Positions 18,223 through 27,646 of a stretch of 64,000 nt of DNA are shown here, piece after piece. A model generated the notes under the pieces. It was not told the origin of the DNA, did no database searches, and worked only from the letters and a program-made list of their open reading frames with translations. This DNA is from Treponema sp. Its GTDB lineage: Bacteria; Spirochaetota; Spirochaetia; Treponematales; Treponemataceae. Made by a program: the position numbers and the translations under genes. The stretch covers positions 1-64,000 of the forward strand of contig JAFLSQ010000006.1 in the NCBI GenBank assembly GCA_022510865.1, read 5' to 3'. The number at the start of each line of letters is the position of its first letter. Positions within the stretch are counted from its first letter, which is position 1.

Positions 18223-18836
18223 TTTTGGCGACAATCCTCCTCATACTGATTCCCCTGCTGCTCTCGCTGATTATCCTTTTCTCGTTCTACATTTTTCTGC
18301 CGTCGCTTGATGCCGGCAACCTTGACAAAGACGCGATTATATCCGAGCGTGAGAAAACGTTCTCAATCAAAAAAGAAAGCAAGGCCCAGGTCTCGGACAG
18401 GCGGGCAGTCGTGCTCTGCTCGTGCAGGAAGAGCTTTTCCACAGACAGAAGCCGCTTCAACGAGGCGTACACGTGCTATATGATAAAAAACATGAGCGAC
18501 ACAGGCACTGACTGCAAGTACGCCTGCATAGGTCACGGGGACTGCGCCCGCGCCTGTGCCCAGAACGCGATAATCATCAGAAACAGGACCGCGGTGGTCA
18601 CAAACCTCTGCTGCGGCTGCGGAAAATGCGCGCAGGTCTGCCCGCAGAAAATCATCACGCTGGTTCAGAAAGACAAGGACAGCATGATTTTGTGCGCCAA
18701 CCCGGACATCACATCGCTCACGACGTGCACGCACAGGCGCAAAGACGAAAAAATTGAATGGATTGCAAAAAAAGACTTTAAAATATGGTCGTATTGCTAT
18801 AAAATATTGGACAGGATAAATAATTTCATCAGATAG
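18219..18836 (+). CDS. RnfB-like ferredoxin subunit, short form
   Basis: N-terminal TM; RAVVLCSCRK...DCKYACIGHGDCARACAQNAI...CCGCGKCAQVCPQKIITL. Confidence 0.8.
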   Translation: MILATILLILIPLLLSLIILFSFYIFLPSLDAGNLDKDAIISEREKTFSIKKESKAQVSDRRAVVLCSCRKSFSTDRSRFNEAYTCYMIKNMSDTGTDCKYACIGHGDCARACAQNAIIIRNRTAVVTNLCCGCGKCAQVCPQKIITLVQKDKDSMILCANPDITSLTTCTHRRKDEKIEWIAKKDFKIWSYCYKILDRINNFIR

Positions 18837-18899
18837 TTCTGCGACCTAATATAAAAGGAGATTTCAGGCAAAGCGGGTGGGGTATGCTGTTTTTGGCTG

Positions 18900-20885
18900 A
18901 TGTGCTCGGTTCATGTTTGCTTTCATCTAAACTCACTCTCGCTGTATCCCGCCGGTGATGACACTCCCGACAAGAGAATCCAGACTGTCTACAAGCCTCT
19001 GGCAAAATTCCTTTACGCGCACCCGGAATTTCCGTTCTCAATGTCCGTAAGCGCGGAGCTTCTTCAAATCCTAAAGAAACGCAGGAACGAGCTGATTGCC
19101 GTACTCAAAGAGATGGCGGAAAGAAATCAGCTGGAGATAACAGGCGGCGCGTATCACAACGCTCCGCTGCCGCTTCTTTTCCCGGCGGACAGGAGCGCGC
19201 AGATAGAGACGCTCTCCACAGAGATAAGGCAGGCAATCGGGAAGCGTCCGCGCGGAATGACAATTTTTGCCGACGCGTGGGACTCATCCCTGATTGGAAG
19301 CCTGAGCACGAACGGGATGGAATACGTGATTCTGGACAGCAGCGTAATCCGGGGCAGCGGGGAGGCGTTCCTTGGCCTTGTGATGAGCGAGCTTGGGAAA
19401 TCCGTGGAGATTTTCCCGTCATACGCGGAATTCATCCCCAAGGCGGACACAGAGCCCAAGGACTTCATCCAGATGATAAAAAAGGCGGCCGGAAAATCGC
19501 AGAAAAAATCCCAGTACATCCAGATGGAGCCGAACCGCATGATTGTGATTTCCCTGGAGCACGAGCAGATTCTTCCGCTCATCGAGGGAAAATTCTTCGA
19601 GCGGCTTTCGGATTATCTTGCGGAGACGCAGAAAGACGCCGGAATAACGCTCAGCACGCCGGGCATTTACAGGAAAAGCGAGATTATCAGGCTTCCGGTC
19701 TATATACCGTGCGGAATAAACGGACGGCTCACCGCTCAGCGAGCGCATAATCCCGCCGCGCAAAGCATTCCGTCGTTCCAGAATTACCTTGAGCACTATG
19801 CCGAGGGATTCGCGCTCTACAGGAAAATCATTTTCACGAACACCCTTGTGAACCAGTACAAAGGCGATAAAATCAGAAAGAAATGCGCGAGGGAGAAGCT
19901 TTATCTTGCGCAGGAAGGCGGGGCTTTGATCTGGAATCCGGCGGATATTCCCGGCAACATCGCAAGAAGGCAGGCCGCATACAAGAACCTGATTGAGGCG
20001 GAGAAAATCCTTGCGGAGGATTCCGTGTTCCGCGAGACAATCACGAGCTTTGACTATGATTTTGACGGTCTCAATGAGTACGTCTGCCGGATGCGCAATT
20101 TTTTCATCATAATCTCGCTTGTGAGCGGCGCGATGACCGAGCTTGACGTTCTGAAAGGCGGTGGAAACTACGCAGACAACATGAGCCTCCGCGAGCAGTG
20201 GGATGGCGAGGACGACAGGTATCACCGGGGAATTTTCGTTGACCACGTGCTGAGCGAGGCGCAGTTCGCGAGGTACGCGGCGGGGAAATCAGCGGGAGAC
20301 GGCGTTTTCTCCAGAATCCACTACACCGAGGAGAAATACTCGCAGTCGCGCAGGGAAATCCAGATGAGCGCGAGAGCGGTCACATCAGAGGGGCAGAGTA
20401 TTTTTCTGAGGAAAAAGTATGTAATCAGCACTGACGGGCTTTACGTCCAGTACATTCTGCGCAACGAGAGCAGCAGGAAAATCGCACTGAAATTCGCGGT
20501 GGAGTCCAATCTCGCGCTCGTTTCGGCGGATGCAGGCAACGGGCGGTTCAAGCTTGAGCTGATTGACGGGGATGAGAAAATCACTGCGGACGAGAATTTC
20601 TGTGTGACCGACGCTTATTCAAAAGGAAAACTGCGTGATGTCACGACCGTGCAAATCACAGACATCAGGAACAGCGTCTCATTCGTGTTCGAGCCGAACG
20701 AGACCTGCGGATATTTTTTCAGGAACATTGAATTCAAGCGGCCCGACCTGCAGGGCAGCCTCAGGACCGCGCAGACCACGCTTGTATCGACTTTGTTCTG
20801 GGATATTGAGCTTGAGCCTGGGATGGAGACAGAGAAGAACATCAACCTTGCGATTTTCCTTGCGAAAAAGGCAAAAAAATCCTAG
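18900..20885 (+). CDS. glycoside hydrolase family 57-like (4-alpha-glucanotransferase/alpha-amylase-like) protein
   Basis: ITGGAYHNAPLPLLFPADRSAQIETL and RPRGMTIFADAWDSSLI align to GH57 motifs; REQWDGEDDRYHRGIFVDHVL resembles the C-terminal DUF1926/GH57 region. Confidence 0.75.
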   Translation: MCSVHVCFHLNSLSLYPAGDDTPDKRIQTVYKPLAKFLYAHPEFPFSMSVSAELLQILKKRRNELIAVLKEMAERNQLEITGGAYHNAPLPLLFPADRSAQIETLSTEIRQAIGKRPRGMTIFADAWDSSLIGSLSTNGMEYVILDSSVIRGSGEAFLGLVMSELGKSVEIFPSYAEFIPKADTEPKDFIQMIKKAAGKSQKKSQYIQMEPNRMIVISLEHEQILPLIEGKFFERLSDYLAETQKDAGITLSTPGIYRKSEIIRLPVYIPCGINGRLTAQRAHNPAAQSIPSFQNYLEHYAEGFALYRKIIFTNTLVNQYKGDKIRKKCAREKLYLAQEGGALIWNPADIPGNIARRQAAYKNLIEAEKILAEDSVFRETITSFDYDFDGLNEYVCRMRNFFIIISLVSGAMTELDVLKGGGNYADNMSLREQWDGEDDRYHRGIFVDHVLSEAQFARYAAGKSAGDGVFSRIHYTEEKYSQSRREIQMSARAVTSEGQSIFLRKKYVISTDGLYVQYILRNESSRKIALKFAVESNLALVSADAGNGRFKLELIDGDEKITADENFCVTDAYSKGKLRDVTTVQITDIRNSVSFVFEPNETCGYFFRNIEFKRPDLQGSLRTAQTTLVSTLFWDIELEPGMETEKNINLAIFLAKKAKKS

Positions 20886-22321
20886 CGCGCGTTCTCAGAA
20901 AGTGTTTTTATCAGCGCCTTCAGCTCGTCAAGCTTTGCGTGTGTTATCAGCGGATTCAGGAGCGTGAATTTAAGGAAAACTTTCCCGTCGCTCACAGTCT
21001 GGCCAATCACAACCCCGTGACTGTGAATCAGGGCGCGGCGCACCCGCTTGTTCACCTCATCGCAGGCGTTGTAGCGGAACACCACGGAACTGATTTCAGG
21101 CTCGCAGAGAACCTCAAAGCTGCTGTCCGCGCTCAGAATGCCGTGGAAATAGCGGGCGTTGTCCATACTTGTCTCGATAATCCGGCTCCAGCCGTCCTTT
21201 CCGCGCATCTGAAAGCTCGTCCAGACTTTCAGCGCGTCAAAACGGCGGGTTGTCTGCAAGGATTTGTCAACGAGGTTTATGTAGCCGTCCTCCTCATCCT
21301 CCTCGCGGTTAAGATAATCCGCATGGATTGTCAGGGCATCAAAATCCTCCGAGCGTCTGACCAGAAGCGCGCCGCACGAGATTGTCATCAGGAACATCTT
21401 GTGAAAGTCCACGGTGATGGAATCGCAGAGAGAAAGATTTTTGAGGCAGCCGGAATATTTGTCAGACATCACGACACCAGCGCCATAAGCGGCATCCGCA
21501 TGAAGCCACATTCCGTTCTCGTGCGCGACCTGCGCGAGCGAGTCCAGCGGGTCAATGCTGCCAAAATCAGTAGTGCCAACCGTGCCGACGATCAGAAACG
21601 GGATTTTCCCGGCTTTCCTGTCCGCCTCAACAAGCGAGCGCAGAGCCTGCGCGTCCATCCGCTTTTTTGAGTCAACAGGAACTTTCACAACCGACTGATA
21701 GCCCAGCCCGAGCACATGCGCTGATTTTTCCATGGAAAAATGCGAGATTTCGCTCGTGTACATTCTGAGCCTCGAACAATCCTCGTTAAGTCCACTTTTT
21801 TTGACATCATGTTTAAGCGCGTTGTTGCAGAACCAGTCACGCGCAAGAATGAGAGCGGTCATGTTGGACTGGCTTCCGCCGCTTGAGAAAACGCCGTCAG
21901 AGCCATCGCCATAACCAAAAAGCGAGCAGAGATGCCGCACGACATCCTCCTCAATCTCCGTGGCGACCGGCGACTGATCCCAGCTGTCCATTGACTGATT
22001 GAAAGTCGAGATGACAAGCTCGGACACCACGGACTCAAGGAGCGACGGGCCGTGCAGATGGGCCATGTAATTCACCGAGGATGTCCGCAGAAGGTTCGGG
22101 AGGATTCTCTCCCGCATCAGAGAGAAAGTGCGCTCCCAGCCAAGCCCGCTCTCCGGAAGAATCGAGTTTTGCCGGACAATCTCCCTCAGCTCATTCGGGG
22201 TGGGGCCGGAGTACGCGCTGTCATCGCAGAAAACACTGGCGATGGCATCCGCGGCCTGGGAAATCAGATTTTTATAGGCTTCCTTTGATTTTTCGTCGCT
22301 TGTAAGAAAAAAATCCTGCAT
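20882..22321 (-). CDS. PLP-dependent decarboxylase, probably L-2,4-diaminobutyrate decarboxylase
   Basis: Group II decarboxylase: VDFHKMFLMTISCGALLVR; GVFSSGGSQSNMTAL; WLHADAAYGAG; adjacent to a DABA aminotransferase-like gene. Confidence 0.8.
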   Translation of the reverse strand: MQDFFLTSDEKSKEAYKNLISQAADAIASVFCDDSAYSGPTPNELREIVRQNSILPESGLGWERTFSLMRERILPNLLRTSSVNYMAHLHGPSLLESVVSELVISTFNQSMDSWDQSPVATEIEEDVVRHLCSLFGYGDGSDGVFSSGGSQSNMTALILARDWFCNNALKHDVKKSGLNEDCSRLRMYTSEISHFSMEKSAHVLGLGYQSVVKVPVDSKKRMDAQALRSLVEADRKAGKIPFLIVGTVGTTDFGSIDPLDSLAQVAHENGMWLHADAAYGAGVVMSDKYSGCLKNLSLCDSITVDFHKMFLMTISCGALLVRRSEDFDALTIHADYLNREEDEEDGYINLVDKSLQTTRRFDALKVWTSFQMRGKDGWSRIIETSMDNARYFHGILSADSSFEVLCEPEISSVVFRYNACDEVNKRVRRALIHSHGVVIGQTVSDGKVFLKFTLLNPLITHAKLDELKALIKTLSENAR

Positions 22322-22333
22322 TTTGTCCGGCCC

Positions 22334-23692
22334 TCAGCCGCGCTTGGCATATTCCTTGTCAACCGCAAGGACTGCCTGCTCAAAAATCTTCCAGGCGGAT
22401 TTCAAGTCCTCGTCCGTGATGTTCAGGGCGCACAGGCAGCGCATCACAGAGCCGTTCCGTCCGCCTTTCTCCACGATGAGGCCGTGCTCAAAGCAGTGCC
22501 GCTGGACTTTCCCGGCAATCTCGCCGCTCGCAGGCAGAGAGCCGATGCAGTCCCTCTCGCCGTCCGGGTCAACGAACTCAACGCCCGCCATCAGGCCTTT
22601 TCCGCGCACATCGCCGATTATCCGCACGCGGTCTTTAAGCTCACGGAGAGCCGCGCGCACGGCATCGCCTTTTCTTGTGACATCAGCAAGAAAATCAGGA
22701 TTGCTTACGCGGTTCAAAACGATTGTCCCGGCTTTCATGGCAAGCTGGTTTCCCCTGAAAGTTCCGGCATGAGCACCGGACGTCCACTTGTCAAGCGATT
22801 TGTCGTAGACAACGACCGCAAGAGGCTGGGATCCGCCGATTGCCTTGGAGATGAGAATCACATCCGGGATAATCTGCGCATACTCAAAAGCAAAGAGCTT
22901 TCCGCTGCGCCCCATACCGCACTGAATCTCATCGACGACAAGCGGAATATCAAGCTCTTTTGTCACCCTGCGGACGCATTGCAGGAATTCAACCGGGGCT
23001 GGAATCACGCCGCCCTCGCCCTGAATAGGCTCCAGAATCACGCAGGCGGGCTTTGTAATCCCGCTCTCGGGGTCTTTCAGGGTGCGCTCAAAAAAGTTGC
23101 ACGCTGCCCTCACTCCGTCCTCGCCGCCAAGCCCGAACGGGTCACGGTAAGCGTAGGGATAGGGAAAGCTGTGGACATCCGGCATGAGGCCTGTAACAGC
23201 GGATTTTGCGTGCAGGTTTCCCATGCAGGCAAGCGGTCCCTGGCCCATCCCGTGGTAGCCGCCGGCAAAAGAAATCACGCTGGAACGCCCGGTGGCGGTC
23301 TTGCAGAGTTTTATGGCGGCATCAGAGGCATCAGTCCCGCTTGGCGAGCAGAATTGTATTTTGCAGTCTTTTCCCATTCCGTAAGGAAGGGCAGAAAGAA
23401 GCGTGTGCACGAATTCATCTTTTACGGGAGTTGTCAAATCAAGGGTGTGCAGCGGAAGATTGTCCGAGAGCATCCGAATCATCGCCTGATTCACCTGCTC
23501 GTCATTGTGACCAAGCGCCAGAGTTCCGGCGCCACACAAAAAATCCAGATATTTGTTTCCCTCTACGTCCTCAACCCATGAGCCTCTGGCTTTTGCAATC
23601 GCGAACGGGAATTTCCGCGGATAGCTTCGGGCATTAGATTCTGTGGAATCCTGTCTGGTAATGTAATACTGATTGGTGTCTTTTTCTGACAT
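22334..23692 (-). CDS. diaminobutyrate--2-oxoglutarate aminotransferase-like class III aminotransferase
   Basis: SNARSYPRKFPFAIAKARGSWVEDVEGNKYLDFLCGAGTLALGHN; VDEIQCGMGRSGKLFAFE; SKAIGGSQPLAVVVYDKSLDKW. Confidence 0.85.
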   Translation of the reverse strand: MSEKDTNQYYITRQDSTESNARSYPRKFPFAIAKARGSWVEDVEGNKYLDFLCGAGTLALGHNDEQVNQAMIRMLSDNLPLHTLDLTTPVKDEFVHTLLSALPYGMGKDCKIQFCSPSGTDASDAAIKLCKTATGRSSVISFAGGYHGMGQGPLACMGNLHAKSAVTGLMPDVHSFPYPYAYRDPFGLGGEDGVRAACNFFERTLKDPESGITKPACVILEPIQGEGGVIPAPVEFLQCVRRVTKELDIPLVVDEIQCGMGRSGKLFAFEYAQIIPDVILISKAIGGSQPLAVVVYDKSLDKWTSGAHAGTFRGNQLAMKAGTIVLNRVSNPDFLADVTRKGDAVRAALRELKDRVRIIGDVRGKGLMAGVEFVDPDGERDCIGSLPASGEIAGKVQRHCFEHGLIVEKGGRNGSVMRCLCALNITDEDLKSAWKIFEQAVLAVDKEYAKRG

Positions 23693-23791
23693 CGACGTTC
23701 TCCAAAACCTAAACTGAACCGCACAAAAGTGCCATATAATCATAATGAAAAACCGATTGTGGGGCAAGGCATTTTTTCCGATAATCCGCCT

Positions 23792-25552
23792 ATGAGAAAA
23801 ATTTTATTTGTGATTATGACCTTGATTGTGCCGCTAGTTCCGGTTGCGGCGCAGTCACCGCTGAGCCATCCGCTTGATACCGGGGGAAATTCCAGCGCGG
23901 TGATTTCATACAAGGGCCGCAAGAACTATTCTTTCACGGAGCGCAGCGACCTGCGCGTCTACCAGAACGGCCGCTATGTCGGATTGCAGAGCAAACTGGT
24001 GAGCGCGTTCATAATTCCGTTCGCAACCGAGAGAGGGCTTGTGTACGAGGGCGATTTTTTTGTGCATCAGGACACATCAAGAAACAGCCGCGCTCTGGCA
24101 GGCGGAACTCACGGCGCGATTGCCTCATCATTTATGATTGGCGATGACGGTAAACTCACGATGATTGTGGACAACGGATATCCGAGCTTCCGGAGTTTTC
24201 CCGCATACTCAACGCACACGCTGAAAAAAGGCGATGTCTGGCAGGCGCAGGCGACGCGGGCAGTCGATCCGCTTTCAAAAGGCGTGGTCACAAAAATGCC
24301 GATTTACGTGCAGTACACCTACAAAGGCGAGGATGTCTTCAACGGCGAGAGCGTTCATCTGATTGACGCGGAATGGGCGACGCGATACGGCATGAACTCA
24401 ATCACGCACTTCATTGATTTTGGCGGAGACAAGGAGCTTGAGAAGGCGCAGGGAAGCCACAAGGCGACGATAATCGTGAGCAAGAGAACCGGAGCGGCCC
24501 TTGTTATCCGCGATAACGTTGACGAGACGTTCTGGTACGCGGACGGCAACAGCTATCAGTTCAAGGGGACAATCACGCTGTTCACCGAATATCCTCCGGC
24601 GGTAGACAGGTCAAAACTGATAGACGCAATAAAACGGATTGTAAAACTTGATGACGCTGAGGCGGCCGCTCTTGCAAATCCCCCAGCGGGATTCTCTGAC
24701 AAAAACCATGCGGGCATCGCATCGGAAAAAAATGTGAATTCCGTGGCAGACAGCAGAGGCATCGGCGCGAACGATGGCACGGGCGGGTCAGGAAAATCCC
24801 AATCCGCGGATGGATTGCCTGACCGCAGCGGAAACGGCATGGCGGCCGCAAAAGACGGCGGAACATCAGAAGGCGGGGGCAATCCTGCTGATGAGGGCGG
24901 CGCAGAAAAGGCAAAAAAACTGAGTGCGGAAAGCGGCGGGAAAGCGGTCGCAGGAAAATCAGAAAGCGGAGATGGGGCTTCCGGGGATGGCATCGGCGGC
25001 TCCTCCTCCGGGGTCTCTTTCGCGGAACATAGCCCCGACGCAAAAACAGGCGCGGAAAAATCAGGGGGAAAAGAGAGAATTGCATCTGTCGCAGACAACA
25101 TCGGCAGAGACGAGCGCGGCGGAAAAACATCAGCAGGCAAGACGAAACAGGAAAATCCCGGTTCTGCGAAAGACGGCGCAAGGAGCATCAGCGTGGACAA
25201 CACGGACGCGGGAATCCGCCTGACAATCCAGAACCTGAGGTTCAAGGCGGACAGCGATGAGCTTCTGCCCGAGGAGCGCGGACGGCTTGAGCAGATTGCG
25301 CAGATTCTGAGGAGCGCGGACGGCGCGAAATTCCTGATTGAGGGGCACACCGCGTCAACGGGAAACCCCAGAGGCGAGATGAATCTTTCTGTGCAGCGAG
25401 CCAGAAGCATCGCGCAGTCGCTTGAGAGGCTTGGAATTGACGGCGGGCGGTTCATCTGCAAGGGAAGCGGAGGAACAAAACCCGTCGCCCCGAACACCAC
25501 GGAGGAAGGCAAGGCAAAAAACCGCCGTGTTGAAATCACTATATTGGAATAA
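23792..25552 (+). CDS. OmpA-family outer-membrane/periplasmic protein with Gly/Ser/Ala-rich linker
   Basis: Signal peptide MRKILFVIMTLIVPLVPVAAQ; C-terminal LRFKADSDELLPEERGRLEQIAQIL...IEGHTASTGNPRGEMNLSVQRARSIAQSL. Confidence 0.85.
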   Translation: MRKILFVIMTLIVPLVPVAAQSPLSHPLDTGGNSSAVISYKGRKNYSFTERSDLRVYQNGRYVGLQSKLVSAFIIPFATERGLVYEGDFFVHQDTSRNSRALAGGTHGAIASSFMIGDDGKLTMIVDNGYPSFRSFPAYSTHTLKKGDVWQAQATRAVDPLSKGVVTKMPIYVQYTYKGEDVFNGESVHLIDAEWATRYGMNSITHFIDFGGDKELEKAQGSHKATIIVSKRTGAALVIRDNVDETFWYADGNSYQFKGTITLFTEYPPAVDRSKLIDAIKRIVKLDDAEAAALANPPAGFSDKNHAGIASEKNVNSVADSRGIGANDGTGGSGKSQSADGLPDRSGNGMAAAKDGGTSEGGGNPADEGGAEKAKKLSAESGGKAVAGKSESGDGASGDGIGGSSSGVSFAEHSPDAKTGAEKSGGKERIASVADNIGRDERGGKTSAGKTKQENPGSAKDGARSISVDNTDAGIRLTIQNLRFKADSDELLPEERGRLEQIAQILRSADGAKFLIEGHTASTGNPRGEMNLSVQRARSIAQSLERLGIDGGRFICKGSGGTKPVAPNTTEEGKAKNRRVEITILE

Positions 25553-25578
25553 ACGCCGCAGTGTGATACAATACCGCT

Positions 25579-26217
25579 ATGAACGAAGCGATTGTAAAAC
25601 GAAACGCCCTTCTTGGGCAGAAAGTTGTTGAGGCGCTGACCAGGCGTCATTTTGAGGCATATTACGCCGGCAGCAGGGAGGAAGCCCTTGCAAAGGCCCT
25701 TGAGCTGATTCCAAAAAACCACAGCGTGGGATGGGGCGGCTCTGTGAGCGTGGATGAGCTTGGACTTAAAGCCGTGCTCGAAGAGAGAGGGTATACTTTA
25801 ATAGACAGGAGCAGGGCTAAAAATCGCGAGGAATCCCTTGAGATTATGCGACAGGCTCTTGTGTGCGGCACTTTCCTTATGAGCGCGAACGCAATCACAG
25901 AGGACGGCGAGCTTGTCAACATCGACGGAAACGGCAACCGTCTGGCCGCTCTGTGCTTCGGCCCGCAGAACGTCCTTGTAATCGCGGGGATGAACAAAGT
26001 TGTCCGCGACCTGGACGCGGCATGGTCACGCGCGCGAAATTACGCCGCACCGGTGAACGCGCAGAGGTTCGGCCTTGACACGCCGTGCTGCAAGAACGGA
26101 AAATGCGGCGACTGCCTCTCTGAGCAGACGATATGCGCGCAGTTCGTGCGGACGAGGGTCTCGAAACCCGTGGGAAGAATCAAGGTGATTCTCGTTGACG
26201 AGGAGCTTGGATTCTAA
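25579..26217 (+). CDS. LUD-domain (LutC/DUF162-like) protein
   Basis: HSVGWGGSVSVDELGLKAVLEERGY; GTFLMSANAITEDGELVNIDGNGNRLAALCFGPQNVLVIAGMNKVV. Confidence 0.85.
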   Translation: MNEAIVKRNALLGQKVVEALTRRHFEAYYAGSREEALAKALELIPKNHSVGWGGSVSVDELGLKAVLEERGYTLIDRSRAKNREESLEIMRQALVCGTFLMSANAITEDGELVNIDGNGNRLAALCFGPQNVLVIAGMNKVVRDLDAAWSRARNYAAPVNAQRFGLDTPCCKNGKCGDCLSEQTICAQFVRTRVSKPVGRIKVILVDEELGF

Positions 26218-26256
26218 GGTGCGGGACTGAAATCGGATTTCTGGTCTGGAAAGAAA

Positions 26257-26284
26257 GGCAGGAAAATCCGCTGATTTTTCTGCC
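26257..26284 (+). terminator. 11-bp hairpin downstream of the LUD gene
   Basis: GGCAGGAAAAT-CCGCTG-ATTTTTCTGCC with one G-U pair. Confidence 0.5.
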
Positions 26285-26324
26285 CTGAATTTTAATAATA
26301 CTAAAGTTTTTCAGCAGGGCTGTA

Positions 26325-26353
26325 TTGCACAATGAAAATGTTTCTTGTATATT
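26325..26353 (+). promoter_or_regulatory. candidate sigma70 promoter of the oxidoreductase operon
   Basis: TTGCAC (26325-26330), 17-nt spacer, TATATT (26348-26353). Confidence 0.65.
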
Positions 26354-26375
26354 ATTTGTGCACAGGAGGATTCAA

Positions 26376-26588
26376 TTGGCTAAGGGAAGACCTTTAATCA
26401 ACAAGGAGCGGTGCAAGGGATGCGGACTTTGCATCCGCGTTTGCCCAAAAAATATCCTTGAGATGTCCAAAGAGACGAACGGGCAGGGCGTGAGTTTCCC
26501 TGTATGTACTGATGAGGCAATCTGCATTGCCTGCGCATTCTGCGCCACAATGTGCCCGGACTGCGTGATTGAGATAGAGGCGGAATGA
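26376..26588 (+). CDS. 4Fe-4S ferredoxin subunit (delta) of 2-oxoacid:ferredoxin oxidoreductase
   Basis: TTG start with RBS AGGAGG; two CxxCxxCxxxCP clusters. Confidence 0.85.
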   Translation: MAKGRPLINKERCKGCGLCIRVCPKNILEMSKETNGQGVSFPVCTDEAICIACAFCATMCPDCVIEIEAE

Positions 26589-27646
26589 TGGCAGACAAAG
26601 TTTTGATGAAAGGAAACGAGGCGATAGGTGAGGCGGCGGTTCGCGCCGGATGCCGTTTTTATTTTGCGTATCCTATCACCCCGCAGAATGAGATTCCGGC
26701 GTACATGGCGAAGAGGCTTCCGGAAGTTGGCGGAACATTCCTTCAGGCAGAGAGCGAGCTTGCCGCAATCAACATGGTGATGGGCGCGAGCGCGGCGGGA
26801 GCCAGATGCATGACATCCTCATCCTCGCCGGGAATATCATTGAAGCAGGAGGGAATCTCCTATATCTCAGGCGCGCAGCTTCCGGCAGTCGTCGTGAACA
26901 TGATGCGCGGAGGCCCGGGCCTCGGGAACATCTCAGGAGCGCAGGGCGATTACTTTCAGGCAACGCGGGGAGGCGGAAACGGAGACTATCACGTTGTTGT
27001 GATTGCCCCGGGAACCGTGCAGGAGATGGCGGATTACACGCTCAAAGCCTTTGAGATTGCCGACAAATACCGCGTGATGTGCATGATTCTTGGCGACGGC
27101 TACCTTGGCCAGATGTCAGAGCCGTGCGTCCTCCCGGATTTCATCGAGAAATTCCCGGAGAAACCATGGGCGCTCACAGGAAAGCCCGCCGGCCGCAAGC
27201 AGAACAAACTGATGTCGCTGAAGCTCTCCGGCGTTGACGGCGAGCTTAACGCTCACACAAAGGCGCTCTTCGAGAATTATCAGAGGATTCAGGACAACGA
27301 GACTATGAGCGAGACTTTCATGTGCGATGACGCCGAGTTTGTCCTCACAGGATACGGAACATGCGCTAGGGTCTGCAAAAAAGCGGTGAAAATCCTGCGC
27401 GGTCAGGGAATCAAAGCGGGACTTTTCCGCCCCATCACGCTCTGGCCGTTCCCGGAGAAAGAGCTTGAGGCATCATGCGCGTCCGCAAAAAAAATCCTGA
27501 CGGTCGAGATGTCGATGGGGCAGATGGTGCAGGACATCAGGCTGTACTCAGGTCACAAAGTCAGCGATGTGGATTTTTACGGCGAGCCAGGCGGAATCAT
27601 TCCTTCGGTGGACGCTGTCATAGAGAGGGTTAAGAGCTATGTCTAA
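26585..27646 (+). CDS. 2-oxoacid:ferredoxin oxidoreductase alpha subunit (VorB/KorA type)
   Basis: KGNEAIGEAAVRAGCRFYFAYPITPQNEIPAYMAKRLPEVGGTFLQAESE. Confidence 0.9.
   Translation: MMADKVLMKGNEAIGEAAVRAGCRFYFAYPITPQNEIPAYMAKRLPEVGGTFLQAESELAAINMVMGASAAGARCMTSSSSPGISLKQEGISYISGAQLPAVVVNMMRGGPGLGNISGAQGDYFQATRGGGNGDYHVVVIAPGTVQEMADYTLKAFEIADKYRVMCMILGDGYLGQMSEPCVLPDFIEKFPEKPWALTGKPAGRKQNKLMSLKLSGVDGELNAHTKALFENYQRIQDNETMSETFMCDDAEFVLTGYGTCARVCKKAVKILRGQGIKAGLFRPITLWPFPEKELEASCASAKKILTVEMSMGQMVQDIRLYSGHKVSDVDFYGEPGGIIPSVDAVIERVKSYV

Noticed and set aside
22484-23581. 365-aa + strand ORF opposite the aminotransferase
   Set aside because: Antisense shadow; the minus strand encodes a clear class III aminotransferase.
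24556-25722. 388-aa - strand ORF opposite the OmpA-like gene
   Set aside because: Pro/Ser/Phe-rich shadow of the low-complexity linker on the coding strand.
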